Source of the DNA: Sarocladium kiliense
Lineage: Eukaryota; Ascomycota; Sordariomycetes; Hypocreales; Sarocladiaceae
Reading direction: 5' to 3'
Length of the DNA: 64,000 nt
NCBI GenBank assembly: GCA_030734395.1
Contig: JAUZTG010000029.1
Coordinates: 124,001 to 188,000, forward strand
In this document: positions 33,915 through 44,608 of the stretch, one piece after another
Layout: each line of letters starts with the position of its first letter
Numbering within the stretch: the stretch's first letter is position 1
Program-made: the position numbers and the translations under genes
The notes under the pieces: model-generated
Told to the model about the DNA's origin: nothing
The model's database searches: none
What the model saw: only the letters and a program-made list of their open reading frames with translations

Positions 33915-35490
33915 TCATGAAGCAGAATCTGCCAACCGTCGAAGTCGCTCTCCAACTTCTGCAGCCAGAGGTATGTCCAGCTCCAGATTCCCGACCAAAT
34001 CTGCAAGGAAAGCTATCAATCGCCTAGCCTCAGTGCGATATTGATTCCCATCGTGACGGGATGCGTTATAAAGCATGTGGCCCACGCCCAGCAAGTCGTA
34101 CACGATCTGACTGCTGGCGACCTTGAACATGATCAGTGGCGCCTGTGACACATCCTCAATGAACTTCTCAGCAATGTCCATGACCTCTTGAGCAGGTGCC
34201 TGACAGTACAACAGTGTCATGATGGTGACGAGTGCCTCGGCGCAGGTTATCTGCACAGACATATACTTGCACCTATTGCTCTGTAGATCGCCACTCCCGC
34301 TACGCTCATTGATTCCAAGCAGAATCCGTGGCTTGTTAGTCTTCAGTCGCCCCAAGCTATCAACCAACGTCGTTGGTGGCAGCCCATCGCAAAGACCTGC
34401 CAGCGCTGGCCTGCGATCCTTGACTCGACGCAGGCTAGAGATCGTATACTCGAGAATTCGGAACAGGTCAGTGATGTAGTCCCACCCGGCGGTCCAAGCA
34501 CGGGTTTCTGGGGCCATTGCTGGGGTGATGCGTGGGTACCGAACGGAAACTTGGGACTCTGGCAGCCGAACCATGTGGCCAAGGACTCCAGCGGCATGCA
34601 CTTCCAGGCGGTACACGCACCAGAAGAAGCGCCGTCTGTCGTCCACTTCGGTAATCGAGATGTCATCTGGCCACCGAGCTTCATCATGGAAGCCTATTTG
34701 TGCAACTAAGCCATGATAAAGTCCAAGATAGCGATGGAAGTTGCCATGATGACCCTGTTTGAGGGAGTACAGCGCAAGTAGACCATAGGACCGTAAATAG
34801 TCCAAGTCATGTGGCTGGCTGATCTGATCCGGAATCCTAGATACGGCCTCATTGAAGTAAAGGCTGCTCTCGAAATCCGGGACATCATCCGTGAGTTCAT
34901 CGGTAAAGACAGCCTTCAGGGCTATGCTTTGGGCGCTAACGGCACACAGGGCCATGAGTAGCATGTACGAAGGCCTGTGCGGCTCAGGGATGTGAGTCTC
35001 CCAGCGCTTCAAGAGGTCCATCTCTGATAAGAACGGAAAACTAGGCGGATTGAAGATCTTAGCACAGCTGACTCTCACAATAATCCGGACAAGGGGAGTA
35101 TTACTAGCATTGGTACATAGTCGTCCGATAGACCTGCACCAGTCGCCTCACAGCTCGCAAAGATTGGAAGTTGTTCTTGTCATCATCGTCCATATCAAGT
35201 ATCAGCTTGTCCTTGGTCGAATCACTCGGTCCAGGAGTCTTCGCAGCCGGCTTCCTGCCACGCTTACGGACAATGCGGGTCATCTTGCATTCGACCTCGT
35301 AGTCCCGGCAGCTAGAGCAGCTGGCGCACTGCGAGGAATCGCTTGTGCCAGGGTCCCGACGACATCTGAGACCCCGAGAATGGCAGAAGTCGCATGCTTG
35401 AAGGGCTCGGCGCCGTCTGGTATCTGGGGCCGGGCGCATGATTGCAACGGCATATGGAGGCGACGTGGAGGAACTGTGGGGAGAGATCAT
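33915..35490 (-). CDS. Zn2Cys6 fungal-specific transcription factor
   Basis: DNA-binding regulator. Exons (minus strand) 35490-35105 and 35040-33915 give 503 aa; the 64-bp intron, when removed, yields MYQCYFPFLSEMDLLKRWE, a sensible continuation. The zinc cluster lies near the N-terminus: ACDFCHSRGLRC (C33, C36, C43), then CASCSSCRDYEVEC (C58, C61, C68; an additional C55 makes the exact fourth ligand ambiguous). A basic linker, RIVRKRGRKPAAK, follows the cluster. Downstream is a middle homology/fungal_trans-type helical domain (PSYMLLMALCAVSAQ, RSYGLLALYSLKQG, DRRRFFWCVYRLEVHAAG). The start is the first ATG; a second in-frame ATG at codon 18 is also upstream of the cluster. It sits between a transporter and a secreted esterase gene, so it may be a local regulator; no binding site was identified. 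Confidence 0.93.
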
Positions 35491-36009
35491 GATTGAGGGA
35501 GTGAAGGGATCGCCATGGAGGAAAGAAGAGGAAATTAGCAGCTTCGAACAGCTGATTAGAGGTGTTCAGATGAAGTTGGTTATTATATTAACAGCGGTAG
35601 GAGGTGTCGATAGTTGTTATCATGTAACAGCGCATAATCAGAATTATCAGCTGGTGAATAGATAAGACTTGCACCCTCATGAGCTAGCGCTAACCAGACG
35701 GAACGATGGTTCAATCCAGCGCGTCGCTAAGGTTCTTGCTAGGACGCTCCACATCACCTCGGATGGTCTTAATGCAATGCGAAGGTAACGTGCTTCATAT
35801 AACCTCTTAGACTCGAATACCGAAAGTATCATAGTTCAAGGGTCTAACATAGTATGCAACAGAGCTTGATCTAGGCATTCTCTTAGACTAGAGCAGGGGA
35901 ATGCTAGCGGTAAACTCATCTCCTTGAACACCACATACTGTAAAGAGCCTGCTTTCCACTCGTCAAACCCAACTTTGGCTGTGCCTCTCATATAGCTACA
36001 ACACAAGAT
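35491..36009. other. Intergenic, about 0.5 kb
   Basis: Upstream of the Zn2Cys6 gene and downstream of the esterase gene. No gene is supported. A weakly tRNA-like segment near 35680-35740 on the minus strand does not fold and is rejected. Confidence 0.45.
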
Positions 36010-37287
36010 TTACAAACATTGTGAGTACCAATCATTCGAATATTTGCAGGCCGTTCCTGCAACGCAAGCTGTCGGCCCAGTGTATCCGTTCCCACCACAC
36101 TGCCCCCATTTCGTCTGTGTGGGCTCATTTGTGCTCGTTGTGCTCGGCCCTGCACTAGTTCTGGTGGTAGTTGGGATGTTTGTAAGTGTACTGGTGCTAG
36201 CCCGTGAAGTTGTGCTGGGAATCGTAGTCGAAGTTCCACCGTCCGAGTCTGGTCTGCCAAAGCAGCCACTCGCAGCTGTACATCGCAAATCGAAGAAACT
36301 CAAGACGATGTTGGTGTTGGTCTGGATATTGTGGGTTACTCCTGCAGCGCTGACGGCTTGAAACTTATCTCCGTAGATATAAGTCGTCCCTAACACATGG
36401 CTTAGAAGCAGTCCTCCTTGAGAACCTATCTTGGGTCGGGTAATATAATTCACTTACAGTTGGGGTTTGGTGAATTTGAGATCGTCTGAATAGGTGTTGT
36501 TGACTGGCCCAAGACTGCTGTCCACTGCTTAATTTGTTCCTCAAGGTTTTGGTAATTCACAGTCTCATCGTTCACTCCATGAACCGATTGCATCTTTGGC
36601 CGCCAGCCGGAACTACCCAGACATATTAGATCTTTCGACCTCCTCCATAGCGCAAGGATCAATGACTCACTATCCTGGGTATGCGGCCTCAACAATTGCT
36701 TTCCATTCAGCGCCCGTGTGTTGGATCTGGCCCGTAGCACAGCGAGAACTCCACTGTGCCGTCCCTCCAACATCAGAGTAACAGCCAAAGGGAACTCCAG
36801 CCCAGGCAGACCCGGCAGCGAAAAGATCAGGATATGCACCCAATAGAACGTTTGTCATCATTGCACCAGATGAGGTCCCCATGCTGAAAACGCGCTTAGG
36901 GTTGGCGTTGTATTTCTTGAGTGTCCATCTCACCATTGATGCAATCCCCAATGAATCGCCTCCTGCGTCATGCTTCAACGTTTCCGGTGACGATAAGTCC
37001 CAGCACTTACTAGATCGAGGCGTCTCTGGGAAGATCATAATATATCCGTATGTGTCGGCATGGGTCGCGAGGTCAGTCCCCGTGAAGACTGCTTGCGCTG
37101 TTCCTGTACACCAGTGAGGGTTCACCAAGATTGGTGGATTGGCCTGGAGCTTGGCAGGGACGTAGATGTAGAACATGACGCTATTGGGGTTGGGGCCGAA
37201 GTCCTCTGTGATCCGGACGATGTTACCGACAGCACAGAGGACGGTCGGTAAAGCCGCCACCGATAGGAACAGAGACTTGAGACGCAT
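36010..37287 (-). CDS. Secreted CE1 esterase (acetylxylan/feruloyl esterase type) with C-terminal CBM1
   Basis: Extracellular esterase that removes acetyl or feruloyl groups from plant cell-wall polysaccharide. Exons (minus strand) 37287-36671, 36612-36458 and 36389-36010 give 383 aa. The ATG at 37287 is used; the in-frame codon four upstream is GTG. Signal peptide MRLKSLFLSVAALPTVLCA. Family features: LVNPHWCTGTAQAVF, FPETPRSSKCWDLSSP, and FSMGTSSGAMMTN, the GxSxG nucleophile (S139). After splicing AAYPGYSGWRPKMQSVHGVND appears, carrying the likely acid Asp, and later AAGVTHN with the likely His. A Thr/Ser-rich linker (about 305-345) leads to a cellulose-binding CBM1 of about 32 residues: WGQCGGNGYTGPTACVAGTA, then CKYSNDWYSQCL, with all expected aromatic and Cys positions. 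Neighbours: Zn2Cys6 gene downstream, alpha/beta hydrolase upstream. Whether the substrate is acetyl or feruloyl ester is not decided by sequence alone. Confidence 0.94.
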
Positions 37288-37985
37288 TCTGTCGTTCACT
37301 TCCTAGGGCAGATTCAAGGCTAAGGTCCAATTCGAATATCGGGTGGAAGAGCTCAAAGGTTGCCAAAAGTTGCTCGAGCTTTCATGAATGCTACCCAAAT
37401 GCAAAGCTATGGCTCGAAGACAGATGCAATACCTGGGCGCGACTTTATAGGAGATCAGCCTCATATACAGAATTGTTCTAGAGTCCTCAGAGGCCCACAC
37501 CATATGCAGTACAACTTGCCCAACTCAGCCTGGGGAAATGTAACCTTAGGAACGTCAGTAGGTATGTACTGTGATACGATAGCTGGTCTAATGAAGTGTT
37601 ATTATATTGAATGGGGCTAAATGGGGCACCCCTGTACGGTTAAGAGTTCATCGCCTAACTATTATACCAAGTTGGACCTTATTTGAGTAGAGCCGGAGCC
37701 CGATGCTCCGGGTTGAGAACCTGCCCTATCTTGACACCATTAACGACGGCCTGCAACAAATTATGCGCCTTAATCTGGAAGCTATGTTCTTCCGTCTATT
37801 CGTCGACCTCGATGTTATATGTTTCCGTACTCCGCAATCATGAATGGCTAGACTTTATGGTGGGCTTGCTTCCGGGCGGATTGCCAGGACTTGACCACAT
37901 GTAAGAATTCCGGACTGTCAGCCACATCGTCCCATGACTATTTCATTCGCCTATTATGATCTCCGGCCTTTACAAGTCTGAACAC
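37288..37985. other. Intergenic, esterase promoter and AT-rich stretch
   Basis: About 0.7 kb on the upstream side of the esterase gene and downstream of the hydrolase. A TATA-like box is annotated separately. The part at 37540-37690 reads as AT-rich, and a perfect 7-bp inverted repeat (CCGGAGC/GCTCCGG) lies at 37693-37711. No complete gene is supported. Confidence 0.45.
37444..37449 (-). promoter_or_regulatory. TATA-like box of the CE1 esterase gene
   Basis: On the minus strand the sequence reads CCTATAAAGTC, with TATAAA at 37449-37444, about 157 bp upstream of the esterase ATG. Strong TATA boxes are more common in inducible than in housekeeping fungal genes, which fits a secreted hydrolase. 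Confidence 0.4.
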
Positions 37986-39065
37986 CTAAGTATATTTCCG
38001 CACCATGTTCAGAATCGCCGTCTCAGTCTCCTTGGGACTTGTGGCGTTCAGGTAATGCCCCGCCCCCTCGACAAAGGTCAGGTTCGCTTCCTTAGAGGAT
38101 GTGAAAAGCTTTATATGCTCAGTTGGCACCACTTTTCCGAACACGGGATCTTCCGGTCCCTATTTCAAGGTTAGCGGTGGCACGTGCAAGACTGACAGCT
38201 CTCTTTTCTGTCATCAAGCTCATCCGTCCTTCCCAGGGCTGCACACTCACATGTAACCAGTGCACGGGACACTTGATGTCGCTCAAACGAAGCAAGAGGC
38301 CGTCCCTCTCTAGGAGGTTGAGGAGCGCCATGCGCAACTTCTTCCGGCCCTTCTCGCCGCAGTACACCTCCTTGAGTGTCTGGTCCCAGAATGAGAGCGT
38401 TTCCTGGCTGACGGCGTTGGAGAATCCCAGAGATGCGACCATGCGGCGCCAGGCTTCATCGACAACGAAATCTGGGTTTGGAACAGACCACTTGGCGAAA
38501 AAGGGGGCGAGATTCGTTCTGGGATCCCAGCACCCCTTTTTACGGGAGTCAGCGGACTCGTAGTCCATGGAGGTGCCGATCGGCAGCAAGCCGAGGATCT
38601 ACAATACGATGTGGTGATGAGCTCCCGTCATCGTGCAAGGTTCTGCATACTAGTACAACTTGCATGCGTCTAGCCTGAGGAATGGCTAGAGGGGAGCCTG
38701 CTCACCTTCTCTGGCGCCAGCAACGCCATTCGCACGACAACCCATCCTCCCTGGCTGGTGCCCAGAGCAAAGGCCTTCTCAACCCCAAGAGACTCCATGA
38801 CCTGGAGGGCCATGATGGCCGAGTCCCAGTAGGTGAAGTGCTCCGAGTTTGAGATAGTGGCGCCGTGTCCCAAGGGCTCGATGGCTACAAGATTGACGGC
38901 ATCGGTCAGAGACTTACTGTCGAACTGCTCGTTGTACAGCGAGCTCGTTGTGCACATGGAGTTGATGAGGACCAATGTGGGCTTGTTGGCGTCGATGCCG
39001 GTCGAGCGGTACCCGGCGTCTATACCGCCAAGATGAGGGACCTGAATCGTGGTTTTCGCTGCCAT
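37986..39065 (-). CDS. Alpha/beta hydrolase (AB_hydrolase fold, enol-lactonase/esterase-like)
   Basis: Exons (minus strand) 39065-38706, 38598-38251 and 38159-37986 give 293 aa, a complete alpha/beta hydrolase. Splicing both introns (107 and 91 bp) in phase 0 restores two conserved stretches that the unspliced frame lacks: LLAPEKILGLLPIGTSMDYE, and CPVHWLHGPEDPVFGKVVPT with the likely acid Asp. The third exon ends with FVEGAGHYLNATSPKE, carrying the catalytic His, so the second intron is well supported. Other features: LVLINSMCTTSSLYNEQF (oxyanion region), VAIEPLGHGAT and the nucleophile elbow ALGTSQGGW (S104). No signal peptide; likely cytosolic. A TATA-like box lies about 135 bp upstream. 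The short-chain dehydrogenase gene is immediately upstream on the same strand. The substrate is not known; esters or lactones from the same catabolic route as the neighbours are plausible. Confidence 0.9.
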
Positions 39066-39702
39066 ATTTCTTTAATTGTTCTCAAACCAGTGGGAGCGAG
39101 GGATTGGGGGTTGTAGATAAGTTGTTGCCAGGATTGAGGCAGCCTTCAGTCACAACGCACAGAGAAGGACCAAGCTGAAGGTGGAAGCTGTGCTAAATAT
39201 ATAACTTGGTATCAGCTGCATCACTCTAGGCACTTGGCTAGATCTGGATTCAGTGTCCCATGCCGTCATCTATTTGTACGCGAGCGTGGAGGCGATGCTA
39301 GAGGTGGGGTTGATGTTCAGGGTGCCCGTTTCGCCCTCAATTGCGGATTTCCGTCCGAAGCATTTCCAGTAATTGCAGCATACATCAATAGAGTAGACCC
39401 ATTTGATGGAAATAACAGAGGAAATGTTCCCACATTAGTAAAGTTTAGTCATTGCTCGCTGGCGATCTCCCATTCGACCTTGACCCCGTTCTTTAGCCTC
39501 GTTTTCAATGGGCCGTCACGTTCAGGAGATGAGGGGTACGATATTTCGGTACATTATGCGCAGAGATTTGACAAATTCGGAGCTCGATATAGTGGAATAG
39601 TCTGTGTTCTACACTTCCACCACACGCAGTACCTTGCTCCTCCTTACCACCGAGAAAGTCCCAGCTTCAACGGCTCTGGTTGAGTGCTTCACCCCAGTCG
39701 AG
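39066..39702. other. Intergenic, hydrolase promoter and SDR 3' flank
   Basis: No gene is supported. It contains the TATA-like element of the alpha/beta hydrolase gene; nothing else is recognised. Confidence 0.45.
39198..39203 (-). promoter_or_regulatory. TATA-like box of the alpha/beta hydrolase gene
   Basis: The minus strand reads TTATATATTTAG at this place, about 135 bp upstream of the ATG at 39065. Confidence 0.35.
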
Positions 39703-40639
39703 CTACTTCTCAAGATAAATCCCGTTCCCGATATCAGAAAAAGTTTCTCGAGTCGCCCTGGCACTCTCTTCAACCCTGTCCAACATCTTCCACATGTCTC
39801 TGCCAAGTGGTAGTACAGTGTGGTTCTCCAGTCCCCGTCCTCGATCCTCTCCCATGATGACCTCGTAGATCACCTGACAAGCTTTGCAATGATCTCCGTC
39901 CGGCTCGAAGTTCCCTCCACCGATGCTTTGAATCACTTGCTCGACCATTGAGCCATGGTAGTCTTTGGGGAATGGTGTCGCGGTAGTTGTGATGCGGCCT
40001 GCGAAATTGGTGTCGAAGCCACCTAACGGGACCATGAGAACGCGGACGTTGAAAGGCGCGAGTTCTTTCGCAGCGATGCGTAACAAACCTGTAAATACTT
40101 AGCCCCCCTGTGATGAAGCCCGTTCTTCAATTGCAGCAGAACATACCGTCCATGGCGGCTTTGGCAGCTCCATAAATTCCCATGCTGGGTCTACCATCCA
40201 CCCCGGCACCACTTCCTAGAGTCACGATGATACCCCTTCTTCTCGCCCTCATCCCTGGGATGATCGATCTTATCAGCCTATAAGGCCCAAAGAAGACCGT
40301 CTCCATTTGAGCCCTTACTTCGTCTTCACTGAAGGACTCCACTGGGCCATGCATGGAGAACCCGGCACAGTTGATCAATACATCGATCTTGAGGCCTTCT
40401 GCCTCTAGATCCTGGACGAGCTTGTCTGTGGCAGAAGCGTCGTCTATGTCTAGAGAGATGAAGCGACCACCCTGAGATGCGACTTCGGTGACGAGTGATG
40501 GATTGGCGGAGGGGCTACGGGATGTAGCGATGACTTGGTGCCTGTGGGAAAGGGCGAGGCGGGTGAGCTGGAGACCGAAGCCTGAAGAAGCACCTGTGAT
40601 AAGCCAGGTGAGCTTCTTGTCAGAGCGAGACAGGTCCAT
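39703..40639 (-). CDS. Short-chain dehydrogenase/reductase (classical SDR)
   Basis: NAD(P)-dependent oxidoreductase. Exons (minus strand) 40639-40147 and 40088-39703 give 292 aa; the 58-bp intron joins AAMDG to LLRIAAKELAPFNVRV. The ATG at 40639 is used, because the in-frame codon further upstream is TTG. Classical SDR motifs: TGASSGFG at about 15-22 (cofactor-binding), SLDIDDAS, LINCAGFSMHGPVE (NAG-type motif, here NCAG), TLGSGAGVDG with catalytic S143, and IYGAAKAAMDG with Y156 and K160. The GFG form of the glycine motif and the FGPYRLIRSIIPGMRARRRG segment resemble the retinol-dehydrogenase-like group of fungal SDRs. A basic residue after the first beta strand (ATSRS) suggests NADP(H) preference, which is inference. 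A TATA-like box lies about 100 bp upstream. Substrate unknown; it may act with the neighbouring hydrolase. Confidence 0.92.
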
Positions 40640-40739
40640 GTCAAATGGCGAGAGCAAATTGTAATCGATGATGCTGGAAGTTCTAGCCTCAGATAGTTCC
40701 TCTCATCACCTCCTGTTGTTAGGCGAGGACATGGACACG

Positions 40740-40747
40740 TATTTATA
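40740..40747 (-). promoter_or_regulatory. TATA-like box of the SDR gene
   Basis: The minus strand reads CTATAAATACG, about 100 bp upstream of the ATG at 40639. Confidence 0.4.
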
Positions 40748-41363
40748 GCGATCCCTCGATTCCTGAACTCCATAATATCTCATCTATCCCATCGTGTCAA
40801 AGTTTCTCTATCGCAGGTTGTCTCGCACCGGATTGAACCTATCGCCGGGTTCCTGTACACACCTGCCGGGACGCCGGTGCGGCACCGACAAAGTCCGGGG
40901 TAAAATCCGGGGCTGCACGTGCTGGCGTAGATCTCATCCTCCTGCTCGTACACAGTCTGGAGAACCGATGTTGTGGCCGTAGATAGCGATACTGTAATCC
41001 AATCGGGGGCTTATCGAGAATTTGATTGCCTTCGCCTGAATTGTTGGCGCAAATAGCGAATCATGTCTCGGTTGCAACTGAGTTGGGCCTATGAGCTGAG
41101 GTGGGCAATGCAAGATGCACGACCTCGAATTTGCCCAGTATTCGATTGCTGCATCAAATTCGATGATAGCCCTACGGATCATGCCTTGTTCTTGGACATT
41201 TTTACCGATTCCTTGCTGTTAGCCGGAGGAAGAGCTGGGCCGATGGTGAGGTGGCCTGACAACATACTAAATGACAACTAGCCCCTGCTGTTTCTGCCGC
41301 AGGCCTTCTGGTTATCCTATTATGTCGCCATATTCTCGCTTTTTGCTGGAAACAGAAAGTCAG

Positions 41364-41425
41364 GAAGTCTGATGACTTCATGGTGATGGCGCTTCGAATC
41401 GGAGCTCCGAAGCGCACACCATCAC
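41364..41425. repeat. Two adjacent inverted repeats (possible hairpins)
   Basis: GAAGTC/GACTTC (41364-41369 and 41374-41379, loop of 4) is followed directly by an imperfect pair of about 16 bases: left arm TGGTGATGGCGCTTCG at 41381-41396, right arm CGAAGCGCACACCATCA from 41408. The core GCGCTTCG/CGAAGCGC is perfect. Function unknown. Confidence 0.6.
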
Positions 41426-41484
41426 GACCAGATTCATGGCTGAAGTCTATATAGCCCTGTCCGGAAGTCAGAGACCGTCAGCCT

Positions 41485-41504
41485 ACAGACAGACAGACAG
41501 ACAG
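41485..41504 (+). repeat. (ACAG)5 microsatellite
   Basis: Five perfect ACAG units in non-coding DNA upstream of the second DHA2 transporter gene. Confidence 0.85.
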
Positions 41505-42583
41505 AGCGACATCCACAATGACTTCTTTACTGCGTGTCCAGGTAATTACCGTCTGTTGTACGAATGCGTATTAGCGAGATTGGTTTCCCCAGCCCAACAG
41601 CAAGTCACCTATTTCCCCACTTGAGTAGCGAGGATGGATGCGCCCTCTGTCAAACCTGCAACCTCCAGGGTCTTCAGGCTGCTGCTGAATTGGTCCGAGT
41701 CACTTCAGCCAGCGGCCTGAGAAACTAAGGAGAGGCAGTTCGAGCATCTTCCTTCGATCCCGTTCAAGGCGTCATGACTCCTCGTTTGGCGGTCTGTATG
41801 CATGCCACCCTGCCGGACACAACCTCCGCCAGAACTGTAGGCATTACTTCTGCTTGGCCCTTAGCTTGTCGAATTGGAGGCCCAATTGATCGTTGTTAGC
41901 CTGTCCCCAGCACACAACGTCGTGCATCGAGTCTCCTTCGGCCATCGCCGCCCTGCGATCCTCTTGCTATTGTTTCGATCGCTTATCTGATCTGCCTAGG
42001 TGATGCCTAAAGCAAGGGGCGTATTCGATGCATTCTACTTTCTCAGCTCTATGCGACCGACACACCTCTGAATAGATTCCATCAGTCACAGATTCTCGCT
42101 ATTGCATCTGCTGACAAACAACAACCTCGTGACGCCGAGCAAAAGGTCCGTCCCCCTCTCCACTCCACGGCTCGATCGTCGGCTCCAGTCCGAAGCCGAG
42201 CCGCGAGAAACCCACCCATACCGTAGCTGCAGCACGCGTCTATCCCAGCATCACCACTTTTTTTTCCTCCAGTTCCCTTGTAGCATTACTTCCGACTTTG
42301 GCTCCTTTCCTTTCCTTTGCATCTTCAACTTCAACTTGAATGCGCGCGTATCGTTTGCGCGCATAGTGTCTCTGCCAGTTTCCTCACTAATCCCACTGGC
42401 TATTCGGCTGCGTAGCTGAACTTGTACAATTCGGCCAAACTGCAATCCGCTTGACTCATAGGCCTGCACGATCGTCCAACTTTCCGCCGTCGGAGACCCG
42501 AGTTCCGAGCATCGGCTTGGTTCCTAAAGACGGCGCCAGCGAACTCAGGCGTCCACTCCTCGAGTTCCATATAGATCCCTCTC

Positions 42584-44608
42584 ATGTCTCAAGACCCAAT
42601 TCTATTGCGCCAACGTTCAAAGACCGAGGAGACTCTTCAAAGCCACAGAGACACTGTCTCAGACATGACGACTTCAGATCCAGCGACGACCTTGTCGTCA
42701 ACTCCACAACGGCGACCCAGCTCCCATAGTACTTTAGATATTGAGAGCGCAAAGCCTCATCCGGACAACACACACCACGACAACGACGACAATACCATCA
42801 CAACCCAAGACGATGACGCCGACTCCCCGACCATTCCGGACGAGGAGAAGGGTCAGGCTGTCCATGACCGTCCCGCCCTCCAAGCCATCAATAGCGGCCT
42901 TCCAGCTTCATCCATTGCCCCCTCCGAGCCAGAAGCCCAACGAACCCGCCTCGAGACTCTCCTCGTCGTCTTCGCCCTCTGTCTCGCCCTCTTCCTCGCC
43001 GCCTTAGACATGACCATCATCACCACCGCCGTGCCCACCATCTCCGCCCATTTCGGCTCCTCCTCAGGCTACGTCTGGATCGGCAGCGCATACATGCTAG
43101 GCAACACCTCCTTCGTAGCTACATGGGGCAAGATCTCGGATGTGTTTGGGCGAAAGCCGAGTATCATTGCTGCGGCGGTGATTTTCTGGATCGGGAGCTT
43201 GTTGTGCGGTGTGTCGACTAGCATGGGCATGTTGATCGGTGCGAGAGCGATTCAGGGAGTTGGAGGAGGAGGTTTAATCGTGTTGCCGAATATCTGCGTT
43301 TCGGATCTTTTCTCGATGAGGAATCGAGGATTGTACTTTGGCATCTTTGGCATGATCTGGGCATTGGCTTCTGCCATTGGACCTGTTCTTGGAGGTGTTT
43401 TCACCACCAAGGTCTCATGGAGTACGTCTTCAAATTCTTGGCTACAATAACTTTACTTGCATGCTAACATGTGTATAGGATGGTGCTTCTATATCAACCT
43501 CCCTGTTGCAGGCGTCGGCATTCTCATCCTCATCTTCATCCTCAAGCTACACAATCCCCGTACGCCTGTCAAAGAGGGCCTCGCCGCCATCGATTGGTCC
43601 GGCAGTATCCTCGTCATCGGCGGCACAATCATGCTCCTCGTTGGCCTTGAGTTCGGCGGTGTTCTCTTCCCCTGGTCTTCAGCAACAGTCATCTGTCTAA
43701 TTGTTTTTGGCATCGTCACCATTGGGCTGTTCATCCTCAACGAGGGCAAGGTCGCCAAGTACCCCATTATCCCGTTGTACATGTTCAAGACGCGCAACGC
43801 GGTCGCTTGCTATACTTTCGCGTTCTGCCATGCTTTCGTCTTCATGTCAGGAAGCTACTGGCTTCCCTTATACTTCCAAAGCGTGGCTCGCGCCGACTCA
43901 TTAATGTCTGGCGTTTACCTCTTACCCTATGTGCTCTCCTTGTCGTTTGTCTCGGGCGGCATCGGTTGGTACATCAAGACGACGGGACTCTACAAGGTCC
44001 CCATCATGGCTGGTATGGCCATCACAGTGCTGGGATTCGGACTCTTCAGCGACCTCGGTTCAGACCTTAACTGGGCCAAGATCATCTGCTATCAGATCGT
44101 GGCAGGCATTGGTGTTGGTCCCAACTTCCAGTCCGCCCTCATCGCAATCCAAACCAACGTCGAACCCCGCGACATCGGCTCCGCCACCTCCTCCTTCTCC
44201 TTCATTCGCCAGATGGGCACTGCAATTTCAGTCGTCGTCGGCGGCGTCATCTTCAACAACGAAATGCAGAAGCAAGAAGCTACACTTGAGCGTGAGCTGG
44301 GCCCTGAGCTGGCAAGCAAATTCTCCGGACACGAAGCCGCTGCGAACGCGCAGATTGTGGGGCAGCTTGAAGGTCGAGATGGAGAGATTGCTCGAGGAGC
44401 TTACTGGAATGCGTTAAGGACGATGTATATTGTATACACCGCCTTTGCTGCCCTTGGTCTGTTCGTGAGCTTCTTCATTGTTCAGAACCAGTTGAGCAAG
44501 AAGCACAAAGAGCACAAGACAGGGCTCAAGTCACTCAAAAATCGGAGGGAGGGAGCTGGTCCGGCCACATCGGAGGCCGATGGTAAGGCTGTCACGGAGG
44601 AAAAGTAA
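42584..44608 (+). CDS. MFS transporter, DHA2 drug:H+ antiporter-like family (14 TM)
   Basis: Predicted 14-span proton-driven exporter. Exons 42584-43421 and 43479-44608 give 655 aa; the 57-bp intron has a GCTAAC branch site and splits the Arg codon of SWRWCFYINLPV. The N-terminal tail is long (about 130 residues), hydrophilic and rich in Asp, His, Ser and Thr. TM1 reads LCLALFLAALDMTIITTAVP (motif D1), followed by GYVWIGSAYML, GKISDVFGRK (motif A), QGVGGGG and WALASAIGPVLGGVF (motif C). The C-terminal tail is Lys/Glu-rich (LSKKHKEHKTGLKSLKNRRE). It is the same type as the transporter at 3.3-5.5 kb and shares its motif wording closely, but has one intron against four. The upstream neighbour is the divergent SDR gene. 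The substrate, whether a toxin, drug or metabolite, is not known. Confidence 0.93.

Larger units (their letters stand above)
40640..42583. other. 1.9-kb divergent intergenic region between SDR and MFS genes
   Basis: No gene is supported. It contains the SDR TATA-like box, two adjacent inverted repeats at 41364-41425, an (ACAG)5 microsatellite, and a pyrimidine-rich leader of the MFS gene from about 42240. A local regulator could bind here, but no Zn2Cys6-type CGG triplet pair is obvious to me. Confidence 0.45.

Noticed and set aside
35670..35745. tRNA-like stretch on the minus strand (TGGTTAGCGC followed by AGCTCATGAG)
   Set aside because: The D-loop-like words are in the wrong order relative to the TTCAATC-like motif, and neither an anticodon stem nor an acceptor stem can be paired.
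37703..37840. Short frame starting MLRVENLPYLDTINDGLQQI, resembling a cytochrome P450 K-helix
   Set aside because: Only a dozen residues look similar, the ExxR motif is absent and no haem-binding Cys region follows in any frame; chance or an extremely worn relic.
29265..44608. Secondary-metabolite gene cluster
   Set aside because: A regulator, transporters, SDR and hydrolases are present but no polyketide synthase, peptide synthetase, terpene cyclase or prenyltransferase backbone gene; a catabolic group is more likely.
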